A stretch of 38,615 nucleotides of DNA from Euryarchaeota archaeon UBA130 (lineage in GTDB: Archaea; Thermoplasmatota; Poseidoniia; Poseidoniales; Thalassarchaeaceae), in assembly GCA_002505775.1 (NCBI GenBank), contig DAVY01000026.1, positions 4,722 through 43,336 of the forward strand, given 5' to 3'. The notes below the pieces were generated by a model, which worked only from the letters and a program-made list of their open reading frames with translations, ran no database searches and was not told where the DNA came from. Both the position numbers and the translations under genes were made by a program. Shown piece by piece: positions 32,968 through 38,615 of this stretch. Each line of letters starts with the position of its first letter. Position 1 is the first letter of the stretch.

Positions 32968-34233
32968 TTGGACGTGTCTGGAAACTTTACCATAGCCGAT
33001 ATTGGCTTGGCTGATTCTGGTAGACTCAAGGTAGAGTGGGCTAGGAGCAGGATGCCTGCTCTAGCTTCCCTAAGGGAGAAGGCAGAGCTAGAGCGCCCTC
33101 TTGATGGTCAGAGAATCGCTGGATGTTTACACGTAACCAAGGAGACAGCTGTCCTGATAGAAACACTTCAGGCGGCGGGCGCTGAGATATCCTGGTCAGG
33201 GTGCAATCCCCTCTCAACACAGGACGATGTTGCAGCATGGCTTGCCTCCGAGGGATATTCGATCCATGCATGGCACGGTCAGGACAACCAAGGATTCTAC
33301 GATTGTATAGACAGAACCTTGGATTTGAAACCGACACTAACTCTTGACGATGGTGCAGATCTAATTTACCGCGTCCATTCAAAGTTCAAGGACTTGGCTG
33401 AAGGAATAATCGGTGGGACAGAGGAGACCACAACAGGAGTTCACAGACTCAGGGCAATGGCGGATGCCGGAGAGCTTCTGTATCCAGTAATCGCAGTTAA
33501 CGACGCTGAGACCAAGTGGGATTTCGATAATGTCCACGGAACGGGGCAGTCCACGATCGATGGCATCCTAAGGGCGACCAGCGTCCTCATTGCAGGAAAG
33601 AACTTCGTCGTAGCGGGGTACGGGCACTGTGGAAGGGGCTTGGCAATTAGGGCAAGGGGAATGGGCGCGAATGTGATAATCACAGAGATTGACCCAATCC
33701 CAGCTCTGAAGGCCACAATGGACGGCTTTAGGGTAATGAAAATGGATGATGCCGCCCCTCTTGGGGATCTTTTCTGTACAGCTACTGGTATGAAGGACGT
33801 CATCGTAGGTAGGCACTTCGAATCGATGAAAGATGGAGCAATAATCTGCAATACGGGGCATTACGACTGTGAGATTAGTATCACTGACTTGGAGGATAGG
33901 GCAACAGAGGTCTTCACTATCAGGGACAATAACGAGGCATTCACAATGTCAGATGGCAGGAGACTGCACCTTTTGGCCAGAGGGAGGTTGGTCAACCTAG
34001 CTTCTGCCGAGGGACACCCCAGCGAGGTTATGGATATGTCTTTCGCGAATCAGTTCCTTGCACTGTGCAGACTCGCCAAGGAGGGTTCCAGCTATCAAAA
34101 AACGGTTTATGACATCCACCCAGAACAGGACAGGGAATTAGCATCATTGAAGCTATCATCCTCGGGAATAACCATTGATGAGCTGACCGAGGATCAGAAA
34201 TCGTATCTGCTCGATTACTCAGCTGGAACCTAG
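32968..34233 (+). CDS. ahcY: Adenosylhomocysteinase (S-adenosylhomocysteine hydrolase)
   Basis: A NAD-dependent enzyme that splits S-adenosylhomocysteine to adenosine and homocysteine, keeping methyltransferases active. Blocks present are GGTEETTTGVHRL, the VND-x-x-TK-x-x-FDN segment with catalytic Lys and Asp, the Rossmann motif AGYGHCGRGLA (about 215-225), and NTGHYDCEI. With 421 residues it is the short archaeal/bacterial form without the eukaryotic-type insertion. The C terminus ends SYLLDYSAGT instead of the usual Lys-Tyr-Arg-Tyr end, so the inter-subunit NAD latch differs. Start TTG at 32968 follows GGTGGGG by seven bases and lies two bases after the previous stop, indicating coupling to the surface protein; GTG at 32974 is a weaker choice. 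Its stop shares a CTAG with the convergent gene. Confidence 0.93.
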   Translation: MDVSGNFTIADIGLADSGRLKVEWARSRMPALASLREKAELERPLDGQRIAGCLHVTKETAVLIETLQAAGAEISWSGCNPLSTQDDVAAWLASEGYSIHAWHGQDNQGFYDCIDRTLDLKPTLTLDDGADLIYRVHSKFKDLAEGIIGGTEETTTGVHRLRAMADAGELLYPVIAVNDAETKWDFDNVHGTGQSTIDGILRATSVLIAGKNFVVAGYGHCGRGLAIRARGMGANVIITEIDPIPALKATMDGFRVMKMDDAAPLGDLFCTATGMKDVIVGRHFESMKDGAIICNTGHYDCEISITDLEDRATEVFTIRDNNEAFTMSDGRRLHLLARGRLVNLASAEGHPSEVMDMSFANQFLALCRLAKEGSSYQKTVYDIHPEQDRELASLKLSSSGITIDELTEDQKSYLLDYSAGT

Positions 34234-35228
34234 TCATAAAGCATCGGGATCGACAAGTCCCACTTCACTGGAATTTTCTCGTCCGATTTGACGATCAAAG
34301 CCACTCTCTCCCTGATTGCTGGCATCTTACCTTTCATCAGGGACGAATATAATGGGCTCTCCCTGATACTATTGGGTATACAGACTTGACCCGTAGTAGT
34401 TTCGTAATCTATCGCCCTTTCCAAATCAAGCGCATGCCTATTTATTGATTGTAGCAAATTCATACTGAGCCTACTTATGGCCATAACCGCTACGAGTAGT
34501 ATGATGAAAACGAGTGGCAAGGCCCAGCCAGAGTTACCTATGAAAATCATGCTAGCACTACCAATGAAGAATGCTAGTGGAGCGACGAAAAGCATCAAGA
34601 ACAGGCCTTGCGAAATAGGCTTCTTTTTTTTCAGCCTTTCAATTATGTCCCACCTCGGATGCTTGGGTTGATTGGGCCTGAAAATCTCGTCCTCCTCCAT
34701 CTTCGAGGCCTTGGAGACAGTCTGACTGACTCTGCCCATCCTCATTCTCAATCCTCCGTCAACAGACTCCATCTCCGGTGAGAACATCTCCTCGATCAAA
34801 TCAGCGCACTCTTCGTAGTATCCCATTCTTACAAGTATCGAGACTTGCTCAATAAGGGGGGTTACCTCAGTGGGTGCATGCCCCCTTCGTTCCTCCCACC
34901 AGGCCAATGCATCTTCCATCATCCCCAGGTGATCCACAAGCAAGGTTCCACCAAGGTCCCAAGCCCTCCGATTTTCGGGATCTAGTTGTACTACTTTTTT
35001 GAGTGCCGTTACCGACTTTGCTGTTTGAACAAGAGTGGGCATCTCTTGCTTACCCTTAGCTGGGGCAGGTAGTTCCATTCTTGCAATTGTCATCCAAGCA
35101 TCAGCATTATCCGGTTCTTCAGAAACAAGCTCCTTACAAATCCTTAGCGTGGATGCCCTGTCTCCCCTTTCCTCTGATTCCATCGCATCCATCCACAGGT
35201 CAGAGCCAGTTCCCTCATCCTCAGACAT
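34230..35228 (-). CDS. TPR-containing membrane protein
   Basis: About 332 residues. N-terminal half: helical repeats of TPR type (ERGDRASTLRICKELVSEEPDNADAWMTIARME and two more pairs up to about 165). After a basic linker there are two close membrane helices (about 212-234 and 238-262), then a cytosolic C terminus of about 70 residues. It could be a scaffold that couples a cytosolic partner to the membrane. The frame continues to a GTG at 35237, three codons earlier; neither start has good ribosome-site spacing. It follows gar1 by 24 bases on the same strand. No known family recognised beyond TPR. Confidence 0.65.
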   Translation of the reverse strand: MSEDEGTGSDLWMDAMESEERGDRASTLRICKELVSEEPDNADAWMTIARMELPAPAKGKQEMPTLVQTAKSVTALKKVVQLDPENRRAWDLGGTLLVDHLGMMEDALAWWEERRGHAPTEVTPLIEQVSILVRMGYYEECADLIEEMFSPEMESVDGGLRMRMGRVSQTVSKASKMEEDEIFRPNQPKHPRWDIIERLKKKKPISQGLFLMLFVAPLAFFIGSASMIFIGNSGWALPLVFIILLVAVMAISRLSMNLLQSINRHALDLERAIDYETTTGQVCIPNSIRESPLYSSLMKGKMPAIRERVALIVKSDEKIPVKWDLSIPMLYD

Positions 35229-35252
35229 AGAATTCACAATCCATAATTCAGA

Positions 35253-35690
35253 TCACCTAGATCTTCTACGATCCTTTCCTCTGGGAGTAGATCTTCCCCT
35301 CTTTCCAGGTCTGGAATGTCTGTTCGAGGATCTAACTCCTCCCCTCGTCCTTCCCCTGGAGAATGTTGAATCCCTCCGACCCCTTCCCCTATTTTGTACA
35401 CCTCTTTTGTCATTCCTCTTCCCATTGCCCTTTTGTCCCCTATGGACTTTGGTTTTCTTTGGCGCAATTTCTACTGGAGAGCCAACAGCTCTACTTGCGT
35501 CCACGTTATTGAACAATGGATGTACGTGCACAAGGCCTGAGTCAACTGGACCCAGAACAGTATCGACCTTTCCGAGTAACTTGCCCCCATTAATCCTCAA
35601 GACATCCCCAAGATTTGGAGACCTCCCTTCGAATGAAATTAGTAACCCCCCCATATGGGAGACGCTAGTCACTCTGCCGGAGAAAGTCAT
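35253..35690 (-). CDS. gar1: H/ACA ribonucleoprotein Gar1-like protein with Arg/Gly-rich tail
   Basis: A 145-residue protein whose first 75 residues are the Gar1 beta-barrel: SGRVTSVSHMGGLLISFEG, then GDVLRINGGKLLGKVDTVLGPVDSGLVHVHPL and VGSPVEIAPKK. Gar1 is one of four proteins of archaeal H/ACA RNPs and helps substrate turnover of the Cbf5 pseudouridine synthase. The C-terminal 65 residues are unusual for archaea: Arg/Gly/Ser-rich, with RG and RGG-like units (NRGRGRRDSTFSRGRTRGG). Eukaryotic Gar1 carries glycine/arginine-rich (GAR) ends, usually more Gly than here. ATG at 35690 overlaps the stop of the upstream secreted-protein gene as ATGA, a sign of translational coupling, with GAGGTAGGG upstream. 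Confidence 0.85.
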   Translation of the reverse strand: MTFSGRVTSVSHMGGLLISFEGRSPNLGDVLRINGGKLLGKVDTVLGPVDSGLVHVHPLFNNVDASRAVGSPVEIAPKKTKVHRGQKGNGKRNDKRGVQNRGRGRRDSTFSRGRTRGGVRSSNRHSRPGKRGRSTPRGKDRRRSR

Positions 35691-37720
35691 TCCCTACCTC
35701 TCACATAAATCAATCCGAACAATAGAGAAATTACTGTTAAAAATGAGCTGTTTGAAGGTAGAAAGCCTTCCGTTCCGCCTCCCTCTTCTGGTAGATCCGG
35801 TTCGCTAGGGACTTCATCAAATAGAAATGAATTATTCACTATCTGATAAACCTCAGAACACATATTGGAAGCATCACATCCAATTACCTTGACTTGGTGT
35901 TCTCCACGCTCCCACAAAATGAAATTGATATTTGGTGTGTTCCATAAGTTTCCTGTTTTGAAAATATTCCCGCTTGGATTCCCATCTATCTCCATCGAGA
36001 AGAGAACCTCTTCTCCGTCCGGATCGCTGAATTGTCCGCCCATGGACCATGAATTTCCATCCCATCCATACTCGGCTATCGATATGGCCGGGGGAGAACT
36101 CTCTTTGATAATGCCCAATGAATATGTATTTTGAAAGTCATAAATCCCTACCCCGGAAACCAAAATCCGAACATCCACATTTCCCGGCTGGATGTTTGAG
36201 GAATCCCCCTCAACAAAAACAGGTCCAGAATCAAGGATTTCGACAATCCCTAGCTCCTGTGAGATTCCCTCCTGTACTAGAAGAACTCGTGCATTAAGAT
36301 CCGGCCAATTCCCATTTCTCTCCAACTTTATTTGGTGCGGGTTAGTTAGTATCTCAGAACTAGAAGAAACAGTGAGTGGGACTCCTATGAACCACGTTCT
36401 GTTTTCGGTAGGGTAGCCATCTTGATCGGTAGCTGAACAAGTAACCTCAATTACTCCTTCGTCAGGAAGTATTGCTTGGAACCCTCTATTGGGGGTTTCC
36501 TCGATGAAATAACTTTGTTCACCTTGGCATGAAACATCTAGATTACCCACTCCCAAATCATCTTGGAACCATCTTGAAATATCTTTATCCCACTCGGCCC
36601 AGATAATTTCACCGAAGTATGGAACAGGTATCCACGTTCCATTGAGAGGAGCCTCATCCGTCCATGAAGGAGGATCCGGTTCCCCAATAGGTTCTGTTGT
36701 GAAATCAAAAAACAGGTCTTCTCCTGACGGCCAATCCTCCCTAAATCCGTTGGGACTGAGCTCTAGTGTGATACTTCCATCAGAGTTATTTCTTAGTATA
36801 AAGGTTGAGGAACCATCCCCAATGCAACTACCAACCGTCGGAGCGAGGCCACCAGCCGTTGACTCATTAAGGCCGACGTCCCTACCTTCACATTCATCCC
36901 ACATAGACATGCGCAAGCCTTCCTGTGAGGGGAATTTGAAATCAAATCTGGCTCCAGATAGGTTTGAAGCGTTCAGTGAGAATGTAAATTGGCTTGGATT
37001 TTCTACCCCTTCGATAGACATTGTAGCGTTCAACCAGAGCCGAACTCTGCACTCATCTTCTCCTTGTGACTGAGAAATACTCGTATCACAATCCCTGTCC
37101 TGATTGGGAACTACCGGTACTTCTTTGCAATCCCCACCTATTGAAGAAGTACATCCCCTTATTTCCGAGTGAAGGGAAGGGACAATGTTCCACTCTTCAA
37201 TTTGAACGCCATCCTCTTGCCAAGTGGTATTCTTCCAATCAATTCCCACGCCCCCTCTGTGTGCTGGGCCATCCCTAATTCCAATGCGCGTCAGGGTATG
37301 TTCTATGCACTCACTGGCCAGGGCTCTGAAAAACTCACGCTCATCCGTGGAGAACCAACCATCACCTCCCTTGTTAGGATCTAGCAATTCCATAAACTCA
37401 TCCATGGTCGTTCGCAACTCGTCAGCTAGGGTGTCATTCACCCATGCTTCAGCCTTTACCTCCGCAGTTTCCCAATCATCGCTGATGATGATGTCAAACG
37501 AAGCATGTGTATACTCAAACATATTTTCGAATGTGATGGAGCCGCATTGTTCCTCAAGACTCCCTCCTCCTCCTCCGAATTGCTCCATTTTGATCGGCTC
37601 ATGTCCAATTTCCATTTTTTGCTGGCTCATCGAGATTGGAAGCGAAACCACCAGGAGAATCATCAAGATGGCAAGTTGTCCACTCCGACCACGTTCTTCC
37701 ATGTTTGTTGTAAGGGGCAT
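35687..37720 (-). CDS. Secreted surface protein with C-terminal membrane or sorting-like helix, function unknown
   Basis: A 677-residue exported protein, divergent from the transferrin-like gene. A signal peptide (about 14-34) is followed by a long extracellular part. This contains an EF-hand-like acidic spot (DPNKGGDGWFSTDEREF), several cysteines, and Ig- or PKD-like beta segments in the last third (GQFSDPDGEEVLFSMEIDGNP; HQVKVIGCDASNMCSEVYQI). The end GFLPSNSSFLTVISLLFGLIYVRGRE is one short hydrophobic helix plus a basic RGR, which resembles archaeal C-terminal sorting/processing tails such as PGF-CTERM, but without the classic motif. The protein may start at ATG 37720 or 37702. The gene overlaps gar1. 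Regulation may be shared with the divergent gene since one palindrome lies about 35 bases from its start. Confidence 0.7.
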   Translation of the reverse strand: MPLTTNMEERGRSGQLAILMILLVVSLPISMSQQKMEIGHEPIKMEQFGGGGGSLEEQCGSITFENMFEYTHASFDIIISDDWETAEVKAEAWVNDTLADELRTTMDEFMELLDPNKGGDGWFSTDEREFFRALASECIEHTLTRIGIRDGPAHRGGVGIDWKNTTWQEDGVQIEEWNIVPSLHSEIRGCTSSIGGDCKEVPVVPNQDRDCDTSISQSQGEDECRVRLWLNATMSIEGVENPSQFTFSLNASNLSGARFDFKFPSQEGLRMSMWDECEGRDVGLNESTAGGLAPTVGSCIGDGSSTFILRNNSDGSITLELSPNGFREDWPSGEDLFFDFTTEPIGEPDPPSWTDEAPLNGTWIPVPYFGEIIWAEWDKDISRWFQDDLGVGNLDVSCQGEQSYFIEETPNRGFQAILPDEGVIEVTCSATDQDGYPTENRTWFIGVPLTVSSSSEILTNPHQIKLERNGNWPDLNARVLLVQEGISQELGIVEILDSGPVFVEGDSSNIQPGNVDVRILVSGVGIYDFQNTYSLGIIKESSPPAISIAEYGWDGNSWSMGGQFSDPDGEEVLFSMEIDGNPSGNIFKTGNLWNTPNINFILWERGEHQVKVIGCDASNMCSEVYQIVNNSFLFDEVPSEPDLPEEGGGTEGFLPSNSSFLTVISLLFGLIYVRGRE

Positions 37721-37753
37721 AAGGTGATGATTGTATCGTAACCAAATACAGAG

Positions 37754-37769
37754 TTTAGAGAACCCTAAA
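37754..37769. promoter_or_regulatory. Palindrome TTTAG-N6-CTAAA, copy 1 (candidate operator)
   Basis: The sequence TTTAGAGAACCCTAAA has perfect five-base inverted arms around a six-base centre. It overlaps the A/T-rich TATA-like stretch upstream of the transferrin-like gene and is 34 bases from the start of the divergent surface protein gene. It resembles the TTAGG/CCTAA half-sites of DtxR/IdeR-family metal repressors but with a different spacing. A regulator is inferred only. Confidence 0.55.
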
Positions 37770-37777
37770 TTACATAA
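37767..37777 (+). promoter_or_regulatory. TATA-like stretch for the transferrin-like gene
   Basis: AAATTACATAA lies about 40-48 bases before the start at 37815. Transcription would start around 37797-37802, leaving a short leader that contains the second palindrome. This location between two palindromes is typical for negative control. Confidence 0.4.
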
Positions 37778-37797
37778 GGCAAACCTCTCTCAGAGAT

Positions 37798-37813
37798 TTT
37801 AGGGTGACCTAAA
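37798..37813. promoter_or_regulatory. Palindrome TTTAG-N6-CTAAA, copy 2 (candidate operator)
   Basis: The sequence TTTAGGGTGACCTAAA has inverted arms TTTAGG/CCTAAA of six bases and ends one base before the ATG of the transferrin-like gene. It is centred 44 bases (about four helix turns) from copy 1 and likely overlaps the transcript start and ribosome site. The arm TTTAGG/CCTAAA contains TTAGG and CCTAA, the half-site of DtxR/IdeR boxes. Confidence 0.6.
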
Positions 37814-37814
37814 C

Positions 37815-38615
37815 ATGACAGCTAAATCTAATGCAATGACTATAATTTTCCTCTTAATTTCCTGCCTCTTATCTGGATGTGTTGGGGATGAAATACAAGA
37901 CGAAAAAGATGGAACTTTGGTAATTGCTTTCGAAGTTCAAGCTGACTATGAGAATATAGATGAAAATCCCCAAATTTTAGCCGACTACCTTTCTGAAAAA
38001 ATGAATTATGATGTCACTCTATACAGCGTAAGCTCAGAGGGTGCAATGATTGAGGCTTTGAGGTTCGGAAACGCGGATGTTGCAATCATGGACGGAGGAT
38101 CAGCATGGGTCGGCTGGCAACAATACGATCTAGAGGTCTTGGGAGCTGACCAAAAGTCAGATGGAAGGACCTACTATGAGGCCCATGCATGGGTCAGAGC
38201 GGACAGTGAGATGGCAGAGGCCCATCTAGACGATAACAGGTACACTGACCCATTTGCACTGCTCTCTGGCAAGACTTCCTGCCACACAGGGTGGCTGAAG
38301 TCTGCTGGTATGCTAATGCCTATGGGATACCTTATTGGTTTAGGTTATGCTAATGTTATTGGCGACCCGAATGACATTGAAACACTTAGGAACACTGTGT
38401 TTAGCTACTTCAGCGAGGACTCGTCTATTCCCGACTCAGGAACGCCATACTACGGATACTCGGGGGCACTCAAGTGCCTTTCAGAGGGAGCAGGAGACGT
38501 AGCCTTCGCAAAAGACAGCACCGTTGATTCTTACTGCAACAACGAAGACCCATCGGAGAATGAGGAATGGTGCCTAGAGATCGATGAATATGTCCCACTC
38601 CCTGCATTCGGGCGC
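37815..38615 (+). CDS. Transferrin-lobe-like, iron-binding lipoprotein (3' end outside window)
   Basis: A lipoprotein with signal peptide and lipobox LSGC (Cys22), so the mature part sits on the outer face of the membrane. The 267 visible residues follow a transferrin lobe in order. Asp93 (AIMDGG) matches Fe ligand Asp63 of human transferrin. Tyr121 (RTYYEAHAWVRADS) matches Tyr95. SCHTGWLKSAGMLMPMGYL (155-173) matches the SCHTG...AGW..P.G anion loop, with Thr158 kept but Lys162 in place of Arg124. Tyr215 in GYSGALKCLSEGAGDVAF, then AKDST, matches Tyr188. Cys156 and Cys221 match a conserved disulfide pair, and Cys253 a further one. The fourth ligand, a His expected a few residues on, would fall just past the window edge. 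Also in the periplasmic binding protein class II superfamily, so an anion or metal-binding ABC receptor is the alternative. Confidence 0.8.
   Translation, partial: MTAKSNAMTIIFLLISCLLSGCVGDEIQDEKDGTLVIAFEVQADYENIDENPQILADYLSEKMNYDVTLYSVSSEGAMIEALRFGNADVAIMDGGSAWVGWQQYDLEVLGADQKSDGRTYYEAHAWVRADSEMAEAHLDDNRYTDPFALLSGKTSCHTGWLKSAGMLMPMGYLIGLGYANVIGDPNDIETLRNTVFSYFSEDSSIPDSGTPYYGYSGALKCLSEGAGDVAFAKDSTVDSYCNNEDPSENEEWCLEIDEYVPLPAFGR

Noticed and set aside
35035..35808. 257-codon plus-strand frame opposite the TPR protein and Gar1
   Set aside because: Overlaps three confident minus-strand genes; no similarity recognised.
37754..37813. Transposon ends or an attachment site formed by the two palindromes
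   Set aside because: Both are symmetric, identical in arm and spacing, and centred on promoter positions, which fits operator sites better; no adjacent recombinase.
1..38615. Insertion sequences, integrases, prophage or defence islands
   Set aside because: No transposase, integrase, Cas, toxin-antitoxin or restriction genes and no terminal repeats were recognised; the region looks like stable chromosome.

Overview
The window reads as a chromosome segment of an aerobic, heterotrophic marine archaeon, most likely a Poseidoniales (Marine Group II) or related euryarchaeote. Archaeal markers are RNA polymerase subunit K (RpoK), a Gar1-like H/ACA protein, an archaeal RqcH and ferredoxin-dependent KorAB. 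Several genes appear to have TATA-like boxes 25-30 bases before the start codon, as in leaderless archaeal transcripts. Heme A synthase and protoheme farnesyltransferase imply a heme-A terminal oxidase, so an aerobic lifestyle. The lineage is inferred from gene content and style; no marker tree was possible.

Layout. Bases 3-1070: end of an AstE/AspA-type zinc deacylase entering from the left edge. Bases 1064-10948: a minus-strand block with a kexin-like surface protease, a 2-isopropylmalate/homocitrate synthase-type enzyme, ctaB, ctaA, rpoK, a thiolase and tryptophan 2,3-dioxygenase. Bases 11045-17757: a GNAT acetyltransferase (plus), then minus-strand rqcH, an alpha/beta hydrolase coupled to a two-pass membrane protein, and a Nudix-metallo-beta-lactamase fusion. 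Bases 17810-18948: an aldo/keto reductase, a 59-residue membrane peptide too small for ordinary gene calling, and tRNA-Gln(CUG). Bases 19002-25723: a TCA-cycle group, korB-korA (minus), diverging from a membrane-anchored cyclophilin and aconitase. Bases 25769-34233: a hypothetical protein, a 2145-residue surface protein and S-adenosylhomocysteine hydrolase. Bases 34230-37720: a minus-strand set with a TPR membrane protein, Gar1 with an Arg/Gly-rich tail, and a secreted protein translationally coupled to it.

The most striking item is at the right edge (37815-38615, running out of the window). It is a lipoprotein whose mature part reads like one lobe of an animal transferrin. It has counterparts of the Asp and two Tyr iron ligands, the SCHTG anion-binding loop (with Lys in place of Arg), a YSGA-KCL-GAGDVAF-K-ST block, and the cysteine pair that would form a transferrin-type disulfide. 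Two 16-base palindromes of the form TTTAG-N6-CTAAA flank its promoter, 44 bases apart centre to centre. Together they suggest a metal-responsive iron-capture locus. The iron-heavy metabolism next door (aconitase, KorAB, heme A, heme-dependent dioxygenase) would create the need for it, but that link is inference.

Coding density is very high. There is no gap over 300 bases without a gene; the longest is the 148-base korA/cyclophilin divergent region. Two convergent gene pairs overlap by a single shared CTAG.
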